NCBI GenBank assembly: GCA_036784855.1
Contig: JAZDSV010000002.1
Location: forward strand, 85,001-149,000
Direction of reading: 5' to 3'
Source of the DNA: Aphelidium insulamus
Taxonomy: Eukaryota > Aphelidiomycota > Aphelidea > Aphelidiaceae
DNA length: 64,000 nucleotides
The position numbers were made by a program, and so were the translations under genes. The notes under the pieces are model-generated. The model searched no databases. It had not been told where the DNA came from and was given only the letters and a program-made list of their open reading frames with translations. Positions 11,901 to 22,005 of this stretch are shown here, one piece after another (positions within the stretch are counted from its first letter, which is position 1; every line of letters starts with the position of its first letter).

Positions 11901-12963
11901 AGTGCTGACGGAAGTATACGCCGAACTAGTCAAGAAAGGTACGATGAAATTCAACGCAGTTGATAATGTATGTAGTTGTCTAACTCTCTTAGGCACCATT
12001 CAGCCGGCGCCCGAACCAGAGCAGCCGAAAATTCCAATTGACTACGCATGGGCCCAAGAGTTGGGACTGGTGCGCAAGCCGGCAAGCTTTGTGTCGACAA
12101 TTTGCGACGATCGTGGCCAGGAGTTGCTCTATGCCGGCATGCCCATCTCCAAAGTGTTTGAGGAGAATATTGGCATTGGTGGTGTACTATCGCTCCTGTG
12201 GTTCAAGCGCCGGTATGCCCCTTACTAGTGTTCTCCCTCTAACGAATATCGCAGGTTGCCACAATACGCCTGCCAGTTCATTGAGATGATTTTGATGCTG
12301 ACTGCGGACCACGGACCGGCCGTGTCTGGCGCGCACAACACCATTGTTACGGCACGTGCAGGCAAAGACTTGGTGTCGTCGCTGGTGGCTGGTCTACTAA
12401 CAATCGGGGATCGATTCGGAGGAGCGCTGGATGGCGCTGCCGAGCAGTTTAGTCGCGCCTATGACCAGGGACTGACGCCGGCGGAGTTTGTCAGTACCAT
12501 GCGCAAACAGAACAAACTTATCCTGGGCATTGGACACAAGATCAAGTCTCGTACAAATCCCGACCTGCGTGTCAAGATCCTCACCGACTTTGCCAAGAAG
12601 ACTTTCCCCGCTACGGCCATACTGGACTATGCGCGCCAAGTCGAGCTGCTCACCACCAGTAAGAAGGATAATTTGATTTTGAATGTTGACGGCGCGATCG
12701 GAGTACTATTTGTTGACTTGTTGCGCAATTCTGGCGCCTTCAGCCGCGAGGAGGCCGAGGAGTACATACGCATTGGATCGTTGAACGGCTTGTTTGTGCT
12801 GGGACGCAGTATCGGATTCATTGGACACTTTTTGGACCAGAAGCGCTTGAAGCAGGGTCTGTACCGCCACCCGTGGGACGACATCAGCTACCTGGTGGGC
12901 ATGGAGAACACAACCAGTGTGATGGTTAGCGGGGCGACTTTGGCTGCAGCTTCCGCGGACTGA
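8984..12963 (+). CDS. ACLY: ATP-citrate lyase, single fused polypeptide
   Basis: This cytosolic enzyme turns citrate, CoA and ATP into acetyl-CoA and oxaloacetate, feeding lipid and acetylation pathways. Ten exons join to 1177 residues: 8984-9124, 9185-9388, 9430-9576, 9642-9977, 10023-10243, 10292-10550, 10596-10748, 10795-11938, 11993-12212, 12255-12963. The order is as in the animal enzyme: ATP-grasp ([29 protein letters not shown]), CoA-binding, ligase ([20 protein letters not shown]) with the phosphorylated His821 (VQFGHAGA), then the citrate-synthase-like lyase module ([22 protein letters not shown]). Ascomycetes split this enzyme over two genes; here it is one, as in animals and several other fungi. 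The linker at about 485-520 is Ser-rich but lacks the mammalian Ser455 motif. Two introns (9389-9429 and 10749-10794) seem to begin with GC. Confidence 0.97.
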
Positions 12964-13478
12964 TGTCTCTACGTCAGTCATCTCATCCATTTCAATAGTC
13001 GCAATTCATTCTACTGCACACAGTTGCTTGCTATGTACTCTTTAGCCATCGGAAAGCGTCCTTGTGTCAGCAGTCGCGCGAATAAGTATCTTTACATCGA
13101 TTGTATTCACCAGCACAACTATATATATGCTGCAGCTCTTGTAACAACACTTGACACTTGTAGGCACACGAACAACTTTCTACAGCTTTTCTATGTATCC
13201 AAAGCACTGTTATGTGGATGGCAACTCTTGCAACAACAGGTGACACTTGCAGGCAGAGGGACCACTTTTGTACAGCGCTTTCTATATATTTATCCAGAAG
13301 CACTGTTATATACATATGCAGCAGCCCTTTTAACAACACGTGACACTTTGCCACGACGGCCAATCATGTCCAAGGTTGCAGTCATACAATCTTCTTCTTG
13401 CTTGATAACAGCAATTACACTCTCACTTGCAGACACACTTTCATTGCACATACACACCACACTGCACCACCCCGCATA
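12964..13478. other. Region between ACLY and RAB18 with long-period tandem repeat
   Basis: No gene is seen. The stretch is the upstream region of RAB18 and is dominated by an imperfect repeat with a period of 89-100 bases, listed separately. Confidence 0.65.
13050..13350 (+). repeat. Imperfect tandem repeat, period about 89-100 bp
   Basis: The core AACAACAnnTGACACTTG recurs at about 13143, 13232 and 13332. Each copy is followed by GCA-rich DNA, a CTACAGC/GTACAGCG block, a TTTCTATnTAT block, AAGCACTGTTAT and ATGCAGC/ATGGCA. The piece before the first core (TTCACCAGCACAACTATATATATGCTGCAGC) matches the end of the unit, so about three degraded copies are visible. It sits 130-430 bases before the RAB18 start codon. 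Confidence 0.8.
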
Positions 13479-14263
13479 ATGAGCACAACAGCGCCAGATA
13501 GTCAGCAAGTCACATTCAAGATTCTGCTCATAGGCGACTCGGGGACGGGCAAGTCATCGCTACTACTGCGGTTCACGGACGACACATTCTTCGAGGAGGA
13601 GATGTCGGCCACCATTGGCGTGGATTTCAAGGTCAAGTACTTGCCATTGCCGCACACATCCACCGCTGCCGTCCCTGCCTCTACCGAGCACCCCAATGTC
13701 GAGGACCAGTCACCGTCACAGCAGCCACAACAACGCCTCAAGTTGACCATATGGGACACGGCTGGCCAGGAGCGGTTCCGCACACTCACCAGTTCCTACT
13801 ATCGCGGTACGTATATGGACATATGTATATGTATATAATATGTATTGTTAACTATTCATTTTATACAATAATGTGCGGATGCATAGGCGCCCAGGGAGTG
13901 ATCTTGGTGTACGATGTGACCAGTCGAGAGTCATTTGAACATTTGCGCGACACCTGGCTACAAGAGCTGGACACGTACGTCCCGTCACACCACATAATCA
14001 AGATGATTGTCGGCAACAAGGTGGACAAGGAATCGGAGCGCGTGGTCAGCAAGAAGGAGGGTTTGGAATTTGCACAGCAGCACGGCTCCCTGTTCCTCGA
14101 GTGCAGCGCCAAGACCAAGCTGGGTGTGCAGCAAGCATTCGAAGAGCTGTGCTGGAAGGTATACGAGACGCCGGTGCTGTGGAGAAAGGACGCGCGGCAA
14201 CAGCAGGTCAACCTGAACAGTGCTTATGGCGAGGCGTCTGACAGCGGTGGCTGCGCCTGTTAG
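13479..14263 (+). CDS. RAB18: Rab18-type small GTPase with interswitch insertion
   Basis: Two exons (13479-13806, 13887-14263) give 234 residues. The P-loop is GDSGTGKSS, Switch [12 protein letters not shown]3 WDTAGQE, G4 GNKVDKE and G5 ECSAK. The block [10 protein letters not shown] and the start of the effector loop are those of Rab18, which acts at ER-lipid droplet contacts and in autophagy. The C-terminus ends in CAC, a prenylation motif for double geranylgeranylation. One oddity is an insertion of about 26 Pro/Ser/Gln-rich residues between beta2 (VKYLPLP) and beta3 ([10 protein letters not shown]). That is the interswitch hairpin, which most Rabs keep very short. The reading frame is intact through the insertion and it carries no splice signals, so it looks real. 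Confidence 0.92.
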
Positions 14264-14386
14264 CTACTTTGAATATACACACATATATACACTATATATC
14301 ATATAAATATATAAATGATTGCAATATACTTGACTACATAATGACGCTAATATGAACGTCTACTTCAATACGGAGTTACAAGTGTG

Positions 14387-16183
14387 CTAAACATCATCCG
14401 GCTTGGCCAGCGGTGCCAGCGAAACAATCCACGGATGCTCCAGTACTTGTGTGAGCGGCAGCCGCTTGTCTGGCGAGTATTGCAGTAGCTGCACTCCGTA
14501 TTAGCACTACGCAGCAGCTACTATCAGCCGGGAACGAACCCTTTTGATCAGATCGGCCGCATCGGCACTGACAAAGTCGGGAATACGCAGATCAACCTTG
14601 GCGATGCGTCGATACGTCTGCTGCTGGCCTTCCTCCTCAAAGGGCGGCTGGCCAACAATGAACTCGTACGCCAACACTCCCAGCGACCACAGATCCACCT
14701 TTTCGCTGTGCTCTTGTCCTTCTATCATTTCTGTGGTTGTTTAATGTCAGTAAGATGAAGCAATTTTCTTAATTAAAAATACCAGGCGGTAGATAGTCCA
14801 GAGTGCCGCACAGTGTTTGCCGTCTAGACAAGTTCATATCTAAGTTACAAACAGTATATGCACACATACCTATTGGTCGGGGCGTGGACTGACCAGCCAA
14901 AGTCTGCAATTTTAAGTTCCCCCGACGACGCCAACAGCAGATTCTCAGGCTTGATGTCACGGTGTATCACATGCTTCTTGTGCAGATAGATCAATGCGTT
15001 GGCCAGTTGTGATATATACTACACCAATGAAAATAATACAGAATAAAGTCTAAACTATATGTACCGATGCAGCGACAGGCTCCGAGAAACGCTTGCATCG
15101 GCGCATAATCTTGTACAGTTCGCCCTTGGCAGCGTACTCGAGTATCAGATAGACGCGCTTGCTATCATAAAAGTAGCCATAGAGCCGCAAGATGTTGGGA
15201 TGTCTAACTCATGTTGAGAATATGTGGATGATGCTTGCATACATCAATGAAGCACCTTAAATGACTTTGAATCTCGATTTCACGGCGCAGCTGCTTCTCC
15301 ACCTTGTTTTCTTGCAACTCGGTCTTGTAGAGAATCTTTAGCGCCACAATGTAGCCGGAACGGCGTTCACGCGCCAAGTACACGTGGCCAAACTTGCCCT
15401 TGCCAAGCGGTTTGCCAATGTCAAAGTCTCGCAGTGTCCACTGCCGCACTTCGGGCCTGCAACAGTGTGTTATGTATATGGCATGATAAATAGTTGGAAT
15501 GCGTACTTTGACTTGCTGTCAGCAGTGCCATTTGCAGAAGCCTCAGCTGGCACCGATAACTTCTCTGCCGCCTCTTTGATGGCAACTGCGGCCGGTTTGC
15601 GTACGGGAACACCGACGGGCGGAAGCATTGCCTTGACGCCGGTTGTTGTTGGTTTCACGGTGCCGGCAGTGTGCACAGAACTCGCAGCACCTGATGGAGG
15701 GACTCTGTGCGCCATGCTCGATATGGTAGCCGGTCCGCCTATCGGTCGTGAGTTTGTCGCTGCACCAGTGGTGACTGCGGGAACAGTGCGCGGACGGAAT
15801 GCGGGCGGATTCATTGTTGCCGTTGCTGCGTGTCCGTCCGCAGCGGCATTGACCTTGGCAGTGGGCTTTTGTGACAGTGCAGCAGCACCACCACCACCGG
15901 TCTTCCTGGGCAGCAGGGCATTTGTGGCGGTGGCAGTCGTGACCGGTCTTGGCGCTGCTTTGCCACCCGCGGGCTTTACAGTGCGCATCGGCGGGGCCTT
16001 TGTCCCATACAGGTTTGACGACAGGGGGACCTGCTGCGGGCGAGCCGAGAGTAAGTACGGCGCACGCGGCACAGCACGTGAAAGCTGCGGTCACTGTACC
16101 CTGCTACCCGCCACGGAGGATGCCGAATTCTCCTTGCCGGTAGCGGTCTTGCTGTCGCCGTGCAGCTTTGGCCTGTTCATCAT
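14387..16183 (-). CDS. ARK1: Aurora protein kinase with N-terminal KEN box
   Basis: This is a mitotic Ser/Thr kinase of the chromosomal passenger complex. Eight exons on the minus strand (16183-16100, about 16030-15507, 15456-15256, 15203-15065, 15018-14870, 14823-14783, 14730-14540, 14488-14387) give about 476 residues. The kinase domain begins at [18 protein letters not shown], has the catalytic loop [10 protein letters not shown], the metal motif as DFGWSVHAP and the activation loop [16 protein letters not shown], with the Aurora T-loop Thr. The N-terminal 200 residues are a low-complexity Ala/Pro/Thr/Lys extension. Residues 16-20 read TGKEN, a KEN-box type degron for APC/C-Cdh1, in keeping with cell-cycle destruction of Auroras. 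Only one Aurora is seen here. The gene converges on RAB18, with about 120 bases between stops. The exon 2 start could be three bases earlier. Confidence 0.93.
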
Positions 16184-16617
16184 GTTTTGGTTGTTGCTCG
16201 TGGTGTGTGGCTATAAAAGGCTGGCAGTGCTTAACAATATGAAAATAGTTTGCATACATATCAAGCCCATGTATATACAATTCAATTTATTTCGCGGCCA
16301 AGTTGGATATCTTGTAAGCTCGAGGAATATGTATTGCCATTCGTGGAACACGCCCTCCCGGAACAGAAGCAGCGACCCGCCCACCTTGACACGAACCGCG
16401 GGCGGGAGGGCATTTATGCACCTATAGATGTCTACATTAGCAAGTTGTTGAATGCATATTTCAGTGTAACATGCCGCCAGAAGCCCTCCACGGTGCCAAA
16501 TATTGTCAGTCGCGGTAACTAGGCTTGGCGAATGGAACCACATTGTCCATTGACAATCCAGCGGTTGCGGCGACGGTTTTTGCGCTAAATTAATAAAATG
16601 CTAATCAGTTTTCATCT
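16184..16617. other. Intergenic between Aurora kinase and tRNA-Val, no gene seen
   Basis: This holds the Aurora kinase promoter. Open frames on both strands are short and show no family features. Confidence 0.55.
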
Positions 16618-16691
16618 GCTTTCATGGTGTAGTTGGTTATCACATGAGTCTAACACACTCAAGGTCTCCAGTTCGAGCCTGGATGAAAGCA
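16618..16691 (+). tRNA. trnV-AAC: tRNA-Val (anticodon AAC)
   Basis: The sequence folds as a complete cloverleaf. The acceptor stem is GCTTTCA with TGAAAGC (16684-16690). The D-arm is GGTGTAGTTGGTTATCAC, which doubles as a normal A-box. The anticodon stem TGAGT/ACTCA encloses the loop CTAACAC with anticodon AAC. The T-arm is TCCAG-TTCGAGC-CTGGA, with a normal B-box. There is no intron, and the last base before CCA addition is A. A short TTTT run about ten bases downstream could act as the Pol III terminator. The wobble A would be read as inosine. Confidence 0.95.
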
Positions 16692-17089
16692 TATTATTTT
16701 GCCATTTCATTCTTCCCCCAGTGATGCAATGATGTTAGCCCCTTTATTTTAACCAAGAAATTTTATTGTATTTCTTGCTCACTCAGTACTGTAACAATTC
16801 CATTCGACATTACATCGGTCATCAGTCCCACACTTTTTGAACATAGATCGATAGATTGTTACCAAGGCAGACAGCATATTAAATTATGAAAGTCATTGTA
16901 ATGCACGTGCGCATTGTTTGCCCCGAGATGCCCGATAAGTATGCGCCGACAAACAAAGCGCCGCAAGTGACGTGTGTCCGGCTTGGCGTTTTCCCTTCTT
17001 CTTTAACCGCTTTGTTTCCATCAGCACTGTCCGCCCGCTGTCCGCCCACTGTCCGCTCTGCTCCGCCAATAACTACTGTTACGAAGGTG
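16692..17089. other. Intergenic region upstream of the Kre9-like gene
   Basis: No gene is seen. The last 100 bases (about 16980-17085) are pyrimidine-rich with repeated GTCCGCCC-like words, as in fungal leaders of strongly expressed genes. Confidence 0.5.
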
Positions 17090-18107
17090 ATGATGATGAT
17101 GATGATGATGAACAAACTGGCTCTGGCCGTGCTGGCGCTTGCGAGTGCCATGGTTGTGCCGTCGGCTGATGCTGGTATGCTGCGCACACATCGATGATCT
17201 TCGTTTCAACATTGACTCACCTTCAACTTTCTGCAGGCTCCTACCCACGAGTGCGCATCTTCAACCCCAAGATGGGCGCCATCTGGTTCCAGGGCGAGAC
17301 CCGCAACATTGTCTGGCGTGTGGCCACTCTGCCGCCGCCACCCACACCGCCGACCCTGAACATTACTCTGCGCCGTCAGAATGATTCCTCGTTTGCGGTG
17401 CCGATTGCACGAAACTTCAACACTACGGACGGCGTGTTTGCGTGGAAGATCCCGAGTGGTCTGCCCAACTCTGACGACTATGTCATCTACATCATTCCCA
17501 ACCGTGCATTCCCCGCAGAGGGCCGTCCCAACATTATGGTTAGTGTGTGTATATATAGCAGTATATATGCGCAAATAATCATCATTGTACAGGCAAGCAA
17601 GTCCAAGCCTTTCACCATTGTGACCAAAGTGCAGTCCCGTAAGTTATCGCCTGTTCTTTAGCTTCATATATTTGTAATTCATCTCTCTCTCCTGTAGCCG
17701 ACTCATTGTCCATCACCAACCCCAAGCCAAACAGCCTGTGGTATGGAGGACAGAGCCGCTTCATCCAATGGAACTTTAAGGGACTGCAAGCCGGCGCGGT
17801 GGTGTCGCTGTTTATCCGCGATGTGAAGAACCAGGTGGTAGGCTACCCGTACCCGTATGAAATCGCACATCAGCTGCCAGCGCTGCCCACCGTGTCCAAC
17901 ACCGCGGCGTACAAGTGGACCATTCCGTACGACTTTCGCACCAGCGACGGTTATCTGATCAGCGCCGTGGCCGAGTACCCCGACAGCGACAAGCCGCCCG
18001 TGGTGGCCGTGATGTCGGGGCCCTTCAAGATTGTGCAAGTTGGCGACGCTGGCCAGGGCACACCGACCCCGGTGCAGGAGCAGCCAGTGCAGACTGTGGC
18101 CGCCTAG
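17090..18107 (+). CDS. Secreted Kre9/Knh-type Ser-Thr-rich cell-wall family protein
   Basis: Four exons (17090-17174, 17237-17538, 17593-17638, 17698-18107) give about 280 residues. The start is a run of seven ATG codons (17090-17110) followed by NKLALAVLALASAMVVPSADA, a clear signal peptide. Two Ig-like modules follow. Each opens with the family pattern NP..G..W..G....I.W (NPKMGAIWFQGETRNIVW and NPKPNSLWYGGQSRFIQW) and closes in Y.I.A/Y.I.I, as in the yeast Kre9/Knh1 N-terminal domain of fungal GPI-anchored surface proteins. These proteins are tied to beta-1,6-glucan and wall assembly. The tail TPTPVQEQPVQTVAA is short and shows no GPI hydrophobic end, so the protein is probably secreted or wall-trapped. 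The family is essentially fungal and is the best taxonomic marker in the window. Which ATG is used cannot be told. Confidence 0.85.
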
Positions 18108-18218
18108 AGACCGTAGATTTTGACGTACATGTAGAGGGATACAGAGGATATATGTATACAGAATACACTGGAGACAAGATTATATACGTACAATAAATAT
18201 AATACTATTTATCTGTAT

Positions 18219-19329
18219 TTAAGTGTCTGGCTGGAGTGGCAACCTGGCCGGCCACCAGTCGGGGCGAAATGCCGTGACAGTGACGCGGCTTTGCCCTCCT
18301 TCAGTGCGACAGTATAGTGGCCGGTCCGCGCAGTCAAGCCGTACAAGTGCCACGCCCAAATTGCCGCTGACAGAGAGCAGCCGGCCCACGGGTCGCGCAC
18401 GCCTGGCTGCAGAGCCACTACCCGCCGCCGGTTGCAAACCATCCGCGTACAAGTCGGCCGGGGCGCCACCGCCAATGAATGATTGCTGGCCGAGGCGCAC
18501 CGGCATGACGCGCTTGCGCACGGCGCCACGGTGATGTGTCCTGATAACCAACTCTTGGCCAATGTAGCAGCCCTTGGTGTAGTCCACTGCAGTGCATTGA
18601 CGGTCAGACGGGGAGCTTCATATCAGCTCACTCACACGCACCTCCGTGCATAATATCCAGGTTGGCTTCGTGTGGCAACAGCTGGTCGGCGGGATCGGCG
18701 CCCACACCTGCCCCAAAGTCGTCCAGGCCTTCAGGCACGCCGGCCATCATCCGTGCCCGTGTGTAGTCGTCTGCAAGCATGCCTTCAGAGTCGTCATGCA
18801 CAGCCGTGTTGGCCAGCAGCACCCGCTGACCAAGTTGGGCCACGCGCGGATCTACACTGCAGGCCACCACCTCGCCGCCAAGAAGGTCAGTGGTGACAGG
18901 CTGCCGGCACCACGTGATGCGCCAGTCCGGCTTGTCAAAGTCGACACGCGCGCGCAGTGCATACTTGCGCAGGTGCCGCGCCACAAGGTCGTCACGCACG
19001 CGCGCATCACACTCGATAAGCACGCTGTCTGCGGCGGCTGGGTGCGTCGAGCGGTACAGCAGGGCGTCGTACAGCACGCGGCCGGTCGGCGAGAGTAGCA
19101 GGGTGTACAGTGCCGGCGCCGCGACACCACACTGCCCAGGCCGAAGTTCATCTTTGGACCACGCATGCACGTTGTTGGTGGTGAGGCCCTGCAGGAATTG
19201 GAGGCGGTCTGCGCCGCGCACCACAATGCAGGCGCGGTTGGGCACAACGTGCAGCCTGTCTGTGAGGGCGGCATTGGTGGAGGCGGAGGTGCACAGGGAA
19301 CGCGCGGCCAGGAGACGGCGGCGCCACAT
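18219..19329 (-). CDS. IBA57: IBA57/Caf17 mitochondrial iron-sulfur assembly factor
   Basis: IBA57 is a folate-dependent GcvT-fold protein that works with ISCA1/2 in the mitochondrial matrix to make 4Fe-4S clusters for aconitase, lipoate synthase and others. Two exons (19329-18642 and 18586-18219) give 351 residues. The family signature KGCYIGQEL follows the intron, joined to NLDIMHGGVDYT. Upstream are the GcvT-type motifs LQFLQGLTTNNV and LLLSPTGRVLYDAL. The N-terminus MWRRRLLAARSLCTSAS is basic and amphipathic, as expected for a mitochondrial presequence. The start codon lies only 71 bases from the divergent start of the GT34 gene, so the two share a very short promoter region. Confidence 0.93.
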
Positions 19330-19400
19330 GCTGCCAGGCAGATTGGTGGCAGGTGTCGTCGTGGGGGGGCAGCTTTGACAGAACCGTGTGCACTGTCAAG

Positions 19401-20583
19401 ATGCATCGGTGCCGCCTTGCCGCGGCAACAGTGGCAGTGTGGTGTCTGTGTGTCGGAGTAGTGGTGCGCATTCCGGCCACGGTGTGGTGGCTGCGGTGGC
19501 GGCAGGGGCCGTGTGAGCAGCGTGCCGCAGCCTCGGTGACAGTGCCGTCCCTGGACGCGTGGCTTCTACACCGCGCGGCACACCGAGACCGTGAACAGCA
19601 GCAGCAGCATCAGCAGCCGCATCTCGTCCACGCATACAACGCCACACAGCAGCACAGCGTGGCACTGGTGTCGCTGTACTTGGGTGCTGCCACCGCAGAG
19701 CTGGCCCCGCTGACGTGCCGCAACAAGCAGCTGTATGCCGCGCGCCACGGCTACACCTTCATTGACGCGGCCAACACCACGGTGGTCTCACAACAGCTGT
19801 CTCCCGGCACCACCGCTCCGGTGCACCTGCTCAAATTGCGCATAGTCAGCCAGCTGCTGGCGGATGGCTGGCCGTGGGTGGTGTGGACGGACGCCGACGC
19901 ACTGTTCCTCAACCACCGCCGCTCGCTGCTGGAAGCCGGCGTGCTTGACCCGCGCTTCGACATGGTGATGTCCAGTGGGCACCCGATGGACTGGCGCTGG
20001 GGCAAGGTGCTCAACAGCGGGCACTTTGCCGTGCGCAACTCTGACTGGTCACGGCGCTTCTTTGACACGGCGTGGCGTCTCTCGCTCCCCGCGGCGGGTG
20101 CCCGCTGTCCTCCCCGACCCGTTGGCGGTATAGTTGTATATAGTGTATATAGTTGTATGAGACTGTATGCAATACATAACTGTAGACCTGAATGGATGGC
20201 TGAGACTGTGCGGCGGCCAGGACGAGTCGCTCTCCTTCTGGCTGGGCGATCAGGGAGCACTGCAGGCACACCTGCGGTCCGGCACGAACCCGATGCAGCA
20301 TGCATGTCACGTCAAGTGGTTGAATATGCGCGATATGAACTCGGAGTGGCCGTGGTGCGACAGTGGCGACCTTGTGGTGCACATGCCCGGCAAGTCAAAT
20401 GCCGAGCGCCGTGCAGTGTTTGAGCAAATTGTGGCTCACGCGGACTTTGACACGGGCGCTCTGCCCGCGCACTTGTGCAGCGGTGGCGCTGACTGGCGCG
20501 TGCAGCCGGGACTGTATGCCGACTATCGCGGTGCCGGATGGAATGTGCCGTGCAGCGAGCTGATCGATCAAGTTCCTGAATAG
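19401..20583 (+). CDS. GT34 galactosyl/mannosyltransferase (Gma12/Mnn10-like)
   Basis: This is a type II Golgi membrane glycosyltransferase. Exons 19401-20127 and 20186-20583 give 374 residues. A short cytosolic tail is followed by a signal anchor (LAAATVAVWCLCVGVVV) and a Gln-rich stem. The catalytic domain has NKQLYAARHGYTFI and the nucleotide-sugar site WTDADALFLN (DxD as DAD), then LNSGHFAVRNSDWSRRFFD and DQGAL, all typical of GT34. Near the end, GDLVVHMPGKSN matches the family's F.I.F.G pattern. Known members add alpha-1,2-galactose or alpha-1,6-mannose to N-glycans in fungi. An in-frame ATG at 19353 would lie upstream of the anchor; 19401 fits a type II protein better. The acceptor sugar cannot be predicted. 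Confidence 0.88.
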
Positions 20584-20682
20584 TTGGAATACATATACAA
20601 TGTCTCCTTAGCGTGGTGGTGATAATTATATGTATTATTGTTATGCCTTGCAGCGGATAACTGCCGATAACATTCCCCTCCA

Positions 20683-21405
20683 TTAAGAGACCAGAGTGGA
20701 CGCGGTGGCCGACTCGTACTTCCAGTTGGGCGGCAGCTGTCCCGAGGTCTTGTAGTAGCGGGCCAGACGGTGGATCTTGCTCTCAGTGAGAATGAGGCGG
20801 AACTTGGAGCTGCAGTCCTTGCGGTTGCGCTCCAAGTGCTTGCGGATGGCCACGGCCTTCTTGATCAAGTGGTACAGGTCCTCGGGGATCTCGGGGGCCA
20901 CGCCTGGAGCATTTAGAATGAAAGATTATTAAATAATAATAAACACATACCGCTAGACTTCAAGATGCGCAGAATTTTGTTGCCGGTAACGCGGCGCACC
21001 TGGGCAATGCCGTGCGCGTCACGCAGCACCACACCGATTTGCGAGGGAGTCATGCCCTTCTTGGCCAGGCGGCCAATCATCTCGCACACCTCTTCCGGCG
21101 TGGTCTTGACCCACGACGGGCACGAGCGGCGGTACGGCAGAGCCGACGAGGAGATACCCTTTCTACACAGGAGCGCACACGCGCACAGTGAGTGTCAAGG
21201 TACGCGGGAGGGACAAGATGCAAGAAGCGTGGCGACTTCATTGCACTGGCCATGGATCCTCCGTATGCACGCGCAACGGACCACGTACGAGGCGGTGGCG
21301 ACAACGTACAAGATCCGCGCGGCGGCACGTCAACACGGGGCGCGCAATAATGACAGCACAATGCGCAGCAACGATCACCTACCCTGGAGTGTGCATGCGA
21401 CCCAT
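20683..21405 (-). CDS. RPS13: 40S ribosomal protein S13 (uS15)
   Basis: Three exons on the minus strand (21405-21383, 21162-20951, 20903-20683) give 151 residues, the exact length in most eukaryotes. The protein begins [20 protein letters not shown] and contains the uS15 core [20 protein letters not shown] and the C-terminal [12 protein letters not shown]. The tiny 23-nt first coding exon and a comparatively long first intron (21163-21382, 220 nt) are typical of ribosomal protein genes in intron-bearing fungi. I looked in that intron for a box C/D snoRNA, since vertebrate RPS13 introns carry U14, and did not find one. Confidence 0.97.
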
Positions 21406-22005
21406 CTTGGCGTATTTGTGTGCGGTGTATTCGCGGCAGACAGGGAGAGTGATGCGCGCAGGCAACGGCGATATCTGTAGAGAAAATCAGGGTCAAGGTT
21501 TCGGTTAGGTCAAGGTTATCGTGCTCTCAATCAGACGTTAATGTAAAAATTGTTTTAATGCTACTGTTCGCTTACAAGCAGATCATTGGTATTTTGACGC
21601 TCTCAGGAAATATGTTTGCACTGCGTACTTTGCAGGTGCCTTGATTTGTTTCTGGCATATGTATTGGGTAACGTTCTAGTATTCTAAATATGTATGTCTG
21701 ATATCCGCGCGGTAAACGAAGCTTTTAAAGCAATTGAATTAATGTGGCATTTCACAAATTTTGGTGTGCCGCAGATAGCAGAAGCATATATACACACACA
21801 CACACGTATAGATATATATAAATATATATTGCAACGCCGATGATTGACCTGTGTGCGTGTTTCGTCGTCGGGGGCGCTTTGCGCTGACGTGATTGGCTGG
21901 CGCAGTTTTGGATCACACATTCACTTTCTCTACTTTGTGTCGTCTCCGTTCCACTGCAAGCAAGCAACTCTGCCCACCTCGTCTTCCCACTCCAGTCTGC
22001 AAATC
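21406..22005. other. Divergent intergenic region, RPS13 / Caprin-like
   Basis: The region holds both promoters. It is AT-rich, with an (AC)n/(TA)n patch at about 21785-21830. The last 70 bases before the Caprin-like start are C/T-rich. No gene is seen. Confidence 0.6.

Noticed and set aside
15384-16427. 347-codon plus-strand frame across the Aurora kinase N-terminus
   Set aside because: It is the antisense of the Ala/Pro/Thr-rich kinase extension. The minus-strand exons join in phase into a complete Aurora kinase.
21163-21382. Possible snoRNA (U14 type) in the RPS13 intron
   Set aside because: No RTGATGA C box with a matching CTGA D box at a suitable distance was found on the transcribed strand.
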